DNA of 64,000 bases, from contig NZ_JAJAUY010000005.1 of the NCBI RefSeq assembly GCF_020532625.1, positions 37,245-101,244 of the forward strand, given 5' to 3'. A model generated the notes under the pieces. The model searched no databases. It worked only from the letters and a program-made list of their open reading frames with translations, and was not told the origin of the DNA. Below, piece by piece: positions 9,036 through 16,705 of this stretch. Numbering within the stretch: the stretch's first letter is position 1; every line of letters begins with the position of its first letter. This stretch comes from Streptomyces antimicrobicus. Lineage in GTDB: Bacteria > Actinomycetota > Actinomycetes > Streptomycetales > Streptomycetaceae. The translations under genes were made by a program, and so were the position numbers.

Positions 9036-11090
9036 ATGCCCCCGATCAATCTTGGAATCCTGGCGCACGTCGACGCCGGGAAGACAAGTCTCACCGAACG
9101 TCTCCTGTTCGAGGCGGGAGTGGTCGACCACATCGGCAGCGTGGACGACGGCACCACCCGTACCGACTCCATGGATCTGGAACGCCGCCGGGGCATCACC
9201 ATCCGGGCCGCGGTGACCTCGCTCCAGATCGGCGACGTGCCCGTCAACATCCTGGACACCCCGGGGCACCCGGACTTCATCGCCGAGGTGGAGCGGTCCC
9301 TGCACGTGCTGGACGCGGCGGTGCTCGTGCTGTCCTCCGTCGAGGGCGTGCAGCCGCAGACCGTCATCCTCTGGCGCGCGCTGCGCCGCATGAACGTGCC
9401 CACCGTGCTGTTCATCAACAAGATCGATCGTGGTGGCGCCGACGTGGACCGGGTCGTCGAGCAGATCCGCCGCCGCCTCTCCCCTGCCGCCCTGCCGCTG
9501 AGCCGGGCGATCGGCCAGGGCCGTGCGGACGCACGCGCCGAGGCGCTGCCCCTCGACGACGCGTCCTTGGTGGAGACGGTCGCCGACGTGGACGACACGG
9601 TGATGGAGGCGTGGCTGGAGGGCGAGGAGATCGCACCGGAGCAGATCCGCGCGGCGATGCGGCGCGCGGTCCCGGCCGGGGCCCTGTTCCCGGTGCTCTG
9701 CGGCTCGGCTTTCACCGGCGCAGGGATCGAGGACCTCCAGGATGCGATCACCTCGCTCCTGAAGCCCTCGGAGGAGCACGTGAGCGGGCTCGCGGAGGGG
9801 GCCGTGGCGGGGACGGCGGAAGGGGCCGAGGCGGATCCCGAGGAGGGGTACGCCGACGGGTCCACGGGCAGGCCCGGCACCGCCCGGTCGGCCACCGTCT
9901 TCTCCGTCGACCACGACGCGCGCGGCAGGCGGGTCTGGATGCGCCTGTGGGGCGGCGAACTCGCGATCCGCGACACGATCCCGGTGTCGGCGACCAAGGC
10001 CGAGCGCGTCACCGAGCTCTGCATCCCCGGGCCGGGCGGACTCGCCGTCGCCCGGCGGGCGTTCAGCGGCGACATCGTCGCGGTACGCGGCCTGTCGACC
10101 GCCCGCATCGGACACGTCATCGGCACCCCACCGCCGAGGCTCCCCCCGAAGTTCCCCCCGGCGACGATGGTCGCGGCGCTGGAGCCCGTGGACCCCACCC
10201 AGCGCGGCGCGCTGTTCACCGCCCTCAGCGTCCTGGGAGACGAGGACCCGCTCATCGAGCCGAGGCTCGACGAGCTCGACGGCAGCGCGCGCATCCGCAT
10301 CCACGGGGAGGTGCAGAAGGAGGTCGTCGTCACCGTCCTGGAGGAGCGCTTCGGCGTCCGCACGGTCTTCCGCGACACCTCGGTGATCTGCATCGAGCGC
10401 GTCCTCGGCTCGGCGACCGCCCTCGAGGAGATGGACAAGGACGGCAACCCCTACCTCGCCACGCTCGGCCTGCGGCTGGAGGCCGGCGAGACCGGTAGCG
10501 GGATCACCTTCCACCCGGGCATCGAGCGGGGAAACCTGCCCGCGGCCTTCATCAGCGCCTGCGAGGAGGGCGTGCGGTGGGCCCTGGAACAGGGCCTGCA
10601 CGGCTGGCCCGTCACGGACTGCAAGGTGACCATGACGGCCTCCGGCTACTGCCCGCGCCAGAGCCACGCGCACCAGAGCTTCAACAAGGCGATGTCCACG
10701 GTCGGCGCCGACTTCCGCAACCTGGCGCCCGTCGTCCTCATGGCCTGCCTGGAGAAGGCCAGGACGCAGGTCTGCCAGCCGATCGAGCGGTTCGAGCTGG
10801 AGACGCCCGAGCCGACGCTGCGGATGCTCATGAAGACGCTCGGGCGGCTCGGCGCGACCACGGAGTCCGTCACGGAGTCCCTCGGCTACACCCGCCTGGT
10901 CGGCTTCATCCCTTCGGCACGCATCGCGGAACTCGCCGCCGCCCTGCCCAACATCACCGGAGGCGAGGGCGTGCTGACCAGCCGCCCGGACCACTACTCC
11001 GCGTTCCAGGGGGACGAGGTGCCGACGCGGCAGCGCGCCGGGACCGACCCCCGCGAGCGAGCACTGTGGTTCCAGGCGATGCCGCGCTGA
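9036..11090 (+). CDS. OtrA/Tet(M)-like ribosomal protection GTPase
   Basis: 684 residues, an EF-G paralogue of the tetracycline-resistance ribosomal protection family. The G motifs are AHVDAGKTS (10-18), DTPGHPDF (from 74) and NKID (128-131). Domain IV has the family stretch MTASGYCPRQSHAHQSFNKAM. The C-terminal half resembles OtrA of the oxytetracycline cluster more than housekeeping EF-G. A Gly/Ala/Glu-rich linker of about 35 residues sits between the G domain and domain II. Such proteins remove ribosome-bound drug from the 30S decoding site. No tetracycline biosynthetic genes are in view, so this is most simply self-resistance to the cluster's own ribosome-directed product. Confidence 0.92.
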   Translation: MPPINLGILAHVDAGKTSLTERLLFEAGVVDHIGSVDDGTTRTDSMDLERRRGITIRAAVTSLQIGDVPVNILDTPGHPDFIAEVERSLHVLDAAVLVLSSVEGVQPQTVILWRALRRMNVPTVLFINKIDRGGADVDRVVEQIRRRLSPAALPLSRAIGQGRADARAEALPLDDASLVETVADVDDTVMEAWLEGEEIAPEQIRAAMRRAVPAGALFPVLCGSAFTGAGIEDLQDAITSLLKPSEEHVSGLAEGAVAGTAEGAEADPEEGYADGSTGRPGTARSATVFSVDHDARGRRVWMRLWGGELAIRDTIPVSATKAERVTELCIPGPGGLAVARRAFSGDIVAVRGLSTARIGHVIGTPPPRLPPKFPPATMVAALEPVDPTQRGALFTALSVLGDEDPLIEPRLDELDGSARIRIHGEVQKEVVVTVLEERFGVRTVFRDTSVICIERVLGSATALEEMDKDGNPYLATLGLRLEAGETGSGITFHPGIERGNLPAAFISACEEGVRWALEQGLHGWPVTDCKVTMTASGYCPRQSHAHQSFNKAMSTVGADFRNLAPVVLMACLEKARTQVCQPIERFELETPEPTLRMLMKTLGRLGATTESVTESLGYTRLVGFIPSARIAELAAALPNITGGEGVLTSRPDHYSAFQGDEVPTRQRAGTDPRERALWFQAMPR

Positions 11091-11107
11091 TCCGGAGAAG
11101 GGAAGGA

Positions 11108-11144
11108 GAGGGGGCTCCCCGCCATGACGGCGGGGAGCCCCCTC
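11108..11144. terminator. Strong bidirectional hairpin between convergent genes
   Basis: A perfect 16-bp stem (11108-11123 with 11129-11144) has a 5-base loop. It lies between the ribosome-protection stop (11090) and the stop of the convergent condensation-domain gene (11160), and can terminate both transcripts. Confidence 0.85.
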
Positions 11145-11159
11145 GCGTCGCCCGGCCGC

Positions 11160-12479
11160 TCAGCCGGTCAGCTGCTCGCAGAGGTCCGCGAGCGTCGCGC
11201 ACAGCCGGGTCAGGAACTCCTCGCTCGCGGCCACGTCGAACCGCGTGGGATCGAACTCGCACTCCAGACGGCACGTGTCGTCGTCGTACATCATGGCGAC
11301 GACCTGGAACGTCCCCATGAACGACTCGTACTCGCCGGAGGTCTCCACGGGCGGCAGCCCGTGGGACGGCTGCTCCCACGGCATGTAGTTCACCAGCCAC
11401 TGCGCCGGACGCCGGGTGAGCGTGTCGTCGCCCGGCCCGCCGAAGGCCTGAAGGAGGTAGTCCCACGGGGTCGTCTGGTGGGGCACCAGACTCATCCAGG
11501 TCTCCCGCGCGTGCCGCACGGCGGTCAGCGGTGCACTGAGGTCCGGCCCGCTCAGCCGCACCGGCATGTTGTCGGAGAAGCAGCCCAGCGTGTCCAGGTG
11601 CGCCATCGGGCGCCCGGTCATGTTGACCCGGAAGGTGACGTCCGGCTCGGCGCCCATCGCGACGGCCGTGGAGGCCACCGCGCCGAGGACGAGCACGAAG
11701 GGCGTCGTACGGAGCTTGGCTGCCGCCCGCTTCAGCCGGGACGCCGGGACCGGCGCCGGCCGCCGCAGGCTCCACACCCTGCCGCTCGGCTCCCCTTCCG
11801 GGGCGATGCAGAAGGGCACCTTGAGGGCCTGGTCGGGCGTGGTGTCCTTCAGCCGGGCGGCCCAGAACTCGTGGGACGGCCCGATCCCCTCGGCGGGGTC
11901 CGGGAAGGTCTCGCGCTGCCAGCGCACCCAGTCGTGGTGCGAGCCGGACGGCACCTCGGCGCCGGGCATCGGCGCGAGCAGGAGATCGGTGACCGCCTGC
12001 TGGCTCAGGCCGTCGGTGATCAGGTGGTCCATGCCGACCACCAGATACCTGGCCGGGCCGTCCGAGCCGTCCGGGAGGGTGACCAGCGTGGCGTTCCACA
12101 GCGGTGCGCCGGAGCCGTCGAAGGGCGTGCGCTCGTTCTGGCGGACGAAGGCGTTCAGCTCGTCGGGCGAGGCCAGGTCGGCCGACGCCAGCGGCAGTTC
12201 GATCTCGTCCGCGTAGAAGAGCCGTCCCTCGTCGAGCGACAGCTCGACGATCCGCATGGCGTCCTGCCGTGCCGTGATCAGCTCAAGGCGGCGGCGGATC
12301 TCCTCGTCGGTCAGGTCCTCGCCCAGCGGCAGGGCCGTGACGAGGTTCAGCGGCCGTTCGCCGCCGCGCAGGACGGCCCGGCGCAGCCGGCCCTCCTGCT
12401 GCCAGGACAGCGGCCCCTCACGGCCGGAGGCCGTCGCCCCGCGCGAAAGCGCCGGGCGACGGCCTGCGTCGTTGCTCAC
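11160..12479 (-). CDS. Free-standing NRPS condensation-domain protein
   Basis: 439 residues from a GTG with GGAG about nine bases upstream; the upstream frame lacks domain homology. The core motif reads D-H-L-I-T-D-G, so the second, catalytic His (H152) and the Asp are kept while the first His is Asp. The length equals one condensation domain with no A or PCP. It should join an acyl or aminoacyl thioester to an amine held on a separate carrier protein, or to a free amine. It is the last gene of the leftward operon, 17 bases after the LamG gene. Confidence 0.88.
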   Translation of the reverse strand: MSNDAGRRPALSRGATASGREGPLSWQQEGRLRRAVLRGGERPLNLVTALPLGEDLTDEEIRRRLELITARQDAMRIVELSLDEGRLFYADEIELPLASADLASPDELNAFVRQNERTPFDGSGAPLWNATLVTLPDGSDGPARYLVVGMDHLITDGLSQQAVTDLLLAPMPGAEVPSGSHHDWVRWQRETFPDPAEGIGPSHEFWAARLKDTTPDQALKVPFCIAPEGEPSGRVWSLRRPAPVPASRLKRAAAKLRTTPFVLVLGAVASTAVAMGAEPDVTFRVNMTGRPMAHLDTLGCFSDNMPVRLSGPDLSAPLTAVRHARETWMSLVPHQTTPWDYLLQAFGGPGDDTLTRRPAQWLVNYMPWEQPSHGLPPVETSGEYESFMGTFQVVAMMYDDDTCRLECEFDPTRFDVAASEEFLTRLCATLADLCEQLTG

Positions 12480-12496
12480 TTCGTTCGTCTCCGCGC

Positions 12497-13273
12497 CTAC
12501 TCGCCCGCGAGCCGACCGCGCTCGTACAGGCTGGTCGCGTCGGCCTCGGTCAGGACGCCGGAGTAGATGCGGACCGGGCCGACCGAGCCGGGCCACTGGT
12601 CGACGTACTCGTCACGGAACCAGGCGTGTCCGAGCTGGACGCTCAGGTCGCCGTTCCACTTCGGCCAGCCCTCCGGGAGCTTCTCCTCGCCGCGGTCGGC
12701 ATGGGTCGGCACGTAGATGCGCGCGGCGCCGGCCTCGAGGTCGTACACGCCGACGACGAAGACCCACTGGTCGACCTCTGCGGACGCGAGCTCCTTGGAG
12801 GAGTGCGCGTGGATCCAGTCGACGGGGCCGTCGTCCGAGCCGTCGATCGGGGAGACGGTGAAGTTCCAGTGCATGTGGAAGTCGCCGGTGCCCTCACCGC
12901 CGTACTCGATGTTCCGCACGCCGAGGTAGAAGGGGCTGTGGTACGAGCCGTTCTGCGCGACGGCGGTCCAGGCGTACCAGTCCTTCGGGAAGGCCGGCTC
13001 GGCGCCGGTGAGGGCGCTGTCCAGGCGGAGCCAGGCGGCCACGCTGAAGCTCTGGTCGGTGGCCACGGCGCCGCTCTCGCTGGCGAAGCTCAGCGAGTCG
13101 CTGAAGGAGAGGGCACCGGCGGTGCCCTCCGGGCCGCTCACCCAGTTCGCCTCGCCGGCCGTCGTGAGGGTCAGGCCGTTGCCGGAGGAGTCGGTGACGC
13201 TGCTGCCCGACCCGTCGGTCATCTCCCAGAAGCCCTTGAGGACGGGGCGGTTGTTGTTCTCGGCGTCAGTCAT
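12497..13273 (-). CDS. LamG/concanavalin-like lectin-domain protein without signal peptide
   Basis: 258 residues from ATG 13273 (a GTG at 13282 is an alternative). The protein is one jelly-roll LamG-like domain. The start has the usual FWEMTDGSGSSVTDSSGNG pattern, then FSVAAWLRLDS, and WNGDLSVQLGHAWF and GPVRIYSGVLTEADATSLYE near the end. No signal peptide or membrane helix is visible, so it should stay in the cytoplasm. Most LamG proteins are secreted carbohydrate binders. Here it sits inside an NRPS operon between an esterase and a condensation protein. A role in binding a glycosylated intermediate or as a scaffold is possible but only inferred. Confidence 0.8.
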   Translation of the reverse strand: MTDAENNNRPVLKGFWEMTDGSGSSVTDSSGNGLTLTTAGEANWVSGPEGTAGALSFSDSLSFASESGAVATDQSFSVAAWLRLDSALTGAEPAFPKDWYAWTAVAQNGSYHSPFYLGVRNIEYGGEGTGDFHMHWNFTVSPIDGSDDGPVDWIHAHSSKELASAEVDQWVFVVGVYDLEAGAARIYVPTHADRGEEKLPEGWPKWNGDLSVQLGHAWFRDEYVDQWPGSVGPVRIYSGVLTEADATSLYERGRLAGE

Positions 13274-13290
13274 CGCACTCACATTTCTGT

Positions 13291-13317
13291 CGTTCAACTC
13301 GTTCAACTCGTTCAACT
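13291..13317. repeat. 9-bp tandem repeat, three copies
   Basis: Three perfect copies of CGTTCAACT lie between the LamG start and the esterase end. The esterase stop codon falls inside the repeat. The array may be a slippage product or a spacing element. Confidence 0.8.
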
Positions 13318-14340
13318 CGTCACGTGATTCGTGTCGTTCATGTGGTCCGTACGGTCCGCGGCCGCGAACAGCCGCCGCAGCCAGTCGGCCCGTGCACGCC
13401 GGGCCGTGTGGGAGACCGTCGCGTCGGGCACCCACTCGTCGAAGCTGTGGAACGCCCCTCCCCAGACGTGCAGTTCGGCGTCGACGCCCTCGGCGCTGAG
13501 GCGTGCGGCGTACGAGATGGTCTCGTCGCGCAGTGCCTCGAAGGCACCGACCTCCACGTACGCGGGCGGCAGCCCGGCCAGGGACGCGGCGCGGGCCGGG
13601 GCCGCGTAGGGCGAGACGTCGGGTCCGCCCCTGCGGTCGCCGAGGAGGGCGGTCCAGCCCGTGACGCTCGACGTCGAGTCCCAGATGCCGTGTCCGTCCA
13701 TCTGGCGGGAGGAGCGGGAGTCGACGCGGTCGTCGGTCATGGGGCAGAGCAGGAGCTGTCCCATGACCGACACCTCACCGGTGTCCCGTGCCTTCAGCGC
13801 GACGCCGGCGGCCAGGGCGCCTCCGGCGCTGGCGCCGGTGACGAAGACGCGCTCCGGGTCGAGCCCGAACCGGTCCGCGTTCTCGATCGTCCAGACCAGA
13901 CCCGCGTAGCAGTCGTCGACGGGGGTCGGGTCGGGGTGCTCGGGGGCGAGCCGGTAGTCGATGCTCACCACCGCGATGCCCAGTTCCTGAGCCTGGTCGA
14001 GATCGCGGCTGAGCTCGGCGCTCCGGTTGTGCCCGGCGAACATCCCGCCGCCGTGGATGGCGTACGCGACGGGCACCGGCCCGGTCGCGCCCGTCGGTCG
14101 CGCGATCAGCACCGAGACCGCCCCCGAGGGGTCGCGGTCGAGGAGCTTCTCCGTCGTGAGCGTGAAGGCGCCGTCCCGGGTGATCTCCGCGTCGGTCAGC
14201 CGCGCCTCGGCGACGCGCTTGCGGTCGGCCAGGATGCGGTCGGGCGTGATGGACGACGGGCGTCGGCTCAGGATGTCCCGCAACGGCCCGGCCAGTTCGT
14301 GGTCGACCGGCGGGACCCGGAGGGTCTCGGCGGCCGTCAT
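13312..14340 (-). CDS. Alpha/beta hydrolase (hormone-sensitive-lipase-type esterase)
   Basis: 342 residues. It has the oxyanion-hole motif HGGGM, the nucleophile elbow GASAGG, and the late Asp and His (FEALRDE, GAFHSFDE) of the HSL/acetyl-hydrolase family. The ATG overlaps the stop of the upstream TauD gene by 4 bp, which indicates coupled translation. The last residues (DRTDHMNDTNHVTS) are low-complexity and not part of the fold. It may release or trim an ester or acyl group on the product. The substrate is not evident. Confidence 0.87.
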   Translation of the reverse strand: MTAAETLRVPPVDHELAGPLRDILSRRPSSITPDRILADRKRVAEARLTDAEITRDGAFTLTTEKLLDRDPSGAVSVLIARPTGATGPVPVAYAIHGGGMFAGHNRSAELSRDLDQAQELGIAVVSIDYRLAPEHPDPTPVDDCYAGLVWTIENADRFGLDPERVFVTGASAGGALAAGVALKARDTGEVSVMGQLLLCPMTDDRVDSRSSRQMDGHGIWDSTSSVTGWTALLGDRRGGPDVSPYAAPARAASLAGLPPAYVEVGAFEALRDETISYAARLSAEGVDAELHVWGGAFHSFDEWVPDATVSHTARRARADWLRRLFAAADRTDHMNDTNHVTS

Positions 14341-15353
14341 GACGCCGACTCCGGCTGCGGATGGCGGACGTGCAGCGTGCGGAACAGGCAGCGGCGGTTG
14401 ACGGAGGAGTCCTCGTAGGCCGTACGCCCGTGGGAGAGGCGGGTGTTGTCGAAGATGACGGCCTGGTTCTCCCGCAGCCTGACCGTGCGGTAGTACGGCG
14501 ATCCCGGCCGGGCCGCCTCGGCGAGGGCCGCGAGGCCGCGCGCGAAGTCCTCGGGGGACACGTCGTCGACCGTCCGGAAGGAGTCGGTGTCGGTCAGGCA
14601 GTAGTGGCCGACGAGCCGGTCCTCGATCACCGCGTACACGGGGCCGGTCTTCGCCTCGTCGCTGCCGTTGATGTTGGCGCGTCGCACCAGCACCCGGGGG
14701 TGCGCCAGGGTGAGGGCCGCCGGGAGGTCGGTGCGCAGCAGCTCGGCGTAGGCGCCGACCGAGTCGAAGAAGGTGTTGACGCCGCCCTGCACCGCCGGCG
14801 TCTGGCAGGACATCAGCGTGGCCTTGATCAGGCCCATGGGCTGGAGCGTGCCGTCGACGTGCAGTTCCTGGCCGACGGAGCGGCCGAAGGACGGGTGGTT
14901 CGCCGCCTCGGTACCGGCGTTCACGCCGGCCGAGATGACGGAGACCGGCGGGGCGACGCGGTTGCCCAGGGTGTAGAGCTTCGGGACGAAGGGCTCGCCG
15001 AGGCCGAGCGCCTTGCAGGCCAGCAGGTGGGTCTCCTCGGTGACCCGCTCGTCGGTGAATTCGACGATCGCGAAGCCGTGGGCGTCGTACCGGCGGGCCA
15101 GTTCCTTGCCCGCGGCGCCGGAGAGTTCCGAGGCGCCCCGGGCGGTCAGCGGCCGGTCCGGGAGGTCGGCGAAGGCCGGGGTGACATGCGCGGCGGCACG
15201 CGTCAGCTCGGCGGTGAACGCCTCGGTGCCGTACGCGGCCCCGGAACCGTACGAGATCTCGGTGCCGTGTGGGGTGTCGGTGTCGTGCGTGGTCTGGGTG
15301 TCGTGCGTGGTCTCGGTGTCGTGCATGGTCAAGGCATCCCTCGGCTCGTTCAC
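14337..15353 (-). CDS. Second TauD/clavaminate-synthase-like dioxygenase
   Basis: 338 residues from a GTG whose bases overlap the stop of the upstream nucleoside phosphorylase (GTGA). Iron ligands are the HVD of ELHVDGTLQP and the His of TRLSHGR, with a downstream RRCLFR arginine for 2-oxoglutarate. The N-terminus before the fold is a repeated Thr-His-Asp-Thr stretch encoded by an 18-bp tandem repeat. An internal ATG at 15326 is an alternative start. It should hydroxylate or oxidise a peptide, amino acid or nucleoside-like substrate. It differs clearly from the TauD gene at 4909, so two separate oxidations are expected. Confidence 0.88.
   Translation of the reverse strand: MNEPRDALTMHDTETTHDTQTTHDTDTPHGTEISYGSGAAYGTEAFTAELTRAAAHVTPAFADLPDRPLTARGASELSGAAGKELARRYDAHGFAIVEFTDERVTEETHLLACKALGLGEPFVPKLYTLGNRVAPPVSVISAGVNAGTEAANHPSFGRSVGQELHVDGTLQPMGLIKATLMSCQTPAVQGGVNTFFDSVGAYAELLRTDLPAALTLAHPRVLVRRANINGSDEAKTGPVYAVIEDRLVGHYCLTDTDSFRTVDDVSPEDFARGLAALAEAARPGSPYYRTVRLRENQAVIFDNTRLSHGRTAYEDSSVNRRCLFRTLHVRHPQPESAS
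15279..15330. repeat. 18-bp tandem repeat in the TauD N-terminal coding region
   Basis: Units at 15279-15296, 15297-15314 and 15315-15330 (last one partial) differ at only one or two bases. On the coding strand they give a repeating T-x-T-T-H-D pattern ahead of the catalytic fold. Confidence 0.8.
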
Positions 15354-16705
15354 GGAGCGTCCGCCACGTCGTTCGACCGGATGCGGTCCCGCACCGCGAG
15401 GGGTGGTGTGCATTGCTGATCACGGATCACGAAGGCCTGGGTGACCTCATCGACGGCCGGGCGCACGTCGCCGCCGTTGTGGTGGATCTCCGCCAGGACG
15501 GTGCCTGCCGTCACGTGGTCGCCGATGCGGTGGTTCACGAGGATGCCCGCCCCGTGGTCGAGGGGGGCGTCGGCGGAGATCCGGCCCGCGCCGACGCGCA
15601 GCCCGGCCCCGCCGATGCGGCGCGCGGAGACCTCGTGGATCCAGCCGTCGCGGTCGGCACGGACCTCCGTGACGTCACGCGCGGCCGGGAGGAGTCCCGG
15701 GTCTTCCAGGCAGGCCCGGTCCGCGCCCTGGAGCTCCGCCCAGCGCAGGAACTGTTCGAGCGCGGCACCGGAGGAGATCGCCTCGGCGACCCGCTCGTCG
15801 GCGGCCTCGTCCGACAGCTCCGGAAGGGCGCTCTGGAGCATGACCCGGGAGAGCAGGGCGCAGGTCTCGGAGACTCCCCTGACGTGCTCGCCGCCGAGGA
15901 CCGCGAGGGCTTCCTTGATCTCCAGGGCGTTGCCGACCGCCCGGCCCATGGGCTGGGTCATGTCGGTCAGCATGGCTTCGCACCGCAGGCCGAGGCGTCC
16001 GCCGAGACCGACCATGGTCCGGGCGAGTTCGGCCGCCGCGTCGTAGTCGGCGATGAGGGCGCCGTCGCCGTACTTCACGTCGAGGACGACGCGGTCGGCG
16101 CCGACCGCCAGCTTCTTGCTGATGATGCTGGCGGCGATCAGGGGGATGCTCTCCACCGTCGCGGTCACGTCGCGCAGGGAGTACGTGACGGCGTCGCCCG
16201 GGGCCAGGTCGTCGCTCTGTCCGGCGATCACCATGCCGGCCTGGGCGGCGACGCTTCGGAGCTCGTCGGCGTCCAGCGCGAGCCGGAGGCCGGGCACGGA
16301 CTCCAGCTTGTCGACGGTCCCGCCGGCGTATCCGAGGCCGCGTCCGCTGAGCTTGACCACGGGCACGCCGCAGGCGGCGACGACGGGGACGACGATCAGG
16401 GTGGCCTTGTCGCCCACTCCGCCCGTGCTGTGCTTGTCGACCACCGGGCGGGCCGGGTTTCCGAGCTGGAGCCGCTTGCCGGTGTCGACGTACGCGAGGG
16501 CGAGGGCGGCCGTCTCGCTGAGGTCCATGCCCGTGCAGGCGACGGTCGCCAGCCAGGCCGACATCTGGTGGTCGGCGATCCGGCCGTCGACGAAGTCGTG
16601 CACCAGGCGCCGTACCGATTCCTCGGTCAGCGTCCGCCCCTCGCGCTTGGCGCTGATCGCCGCCTGGACGTGGAGCGAGGCTTCGGGATCGATGCCCGCG
16701 CTCAT
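15350..16705 (-). CDS. Thymidine/pyrimidine-nucleoside phosphorylase family protein
   Basis: 451 residues with the family signature (DKHSTGGVGDK, SGRGLGYAGGTVDKLES) and the C-terminal beta-hammerhead domain. The family splits pyrimidine nucleosides with phosphate into base and (deoxy)ribose-1-phosphate, or runs in reverse. The ATG overlaps the aminotransferase stop by 4 bp, so it is translationally coupled to NRPS-cluster genes and unlikely to be a passing housekeeping gene. It could supply a base or pentose-1-phosphate for the product, or handle a nucleoside-like intermediate. The class III aminotransferase and TauD enzymes on either side are its probable pathway partners. Confidence 0.9.
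   Translation of the reverse strand: MSAGIDPEASLHVQAAISAKREGRTLTEESVRRLVHDFVDGRIADHQMSAWLATVACTGMDLSETAALALAYVDTGKRLQLGNPARPVVDKHSTGGVGDKATLIVVPVVAACGVPVVKLSGRGLGYAGGTVDKLESVPGLRLALDADELRSVAAQAGMVIAGQSDDLAPGDAVTYSLRDVTATVESIPLIAASIISKKLAVGADRVVLDVKYGDGALIADYDAAAELARTMVGLGGRLGLRCEAMLTDMTQPMGRAVGNALEIKEALAVLGGEHVRGVSETCALLSRVMLQSALPELSDEAADERVAEAISSGAALEQFLRWAELQGADRACLEDPGLLPAARDVTEVRADRDGWIHEVSARRIGGAGLRVGAGRISADAPLDHGAGILVNHRIGDHVTAGTVLAEIHHNGGDVRPAVDEVTQAFVIRDQQCTPPLAVRDRIRSNDVADAP

Noticed and set aside
7863..10994. A very long leftward frame running through the ribosome-protection gene into the kinase
   Set aside because: Only the part from GTG 8858 onward has a domain (ASKHA kinase). 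The rest is antisense to a clear GTPase gene.
9036..11090. Tetracycline biosynthesis cluster suggested by the OtrA-like gene
   Set aside because: No type II ketosynthase, cyclase or tetracycline tailoring genes occur in the window.
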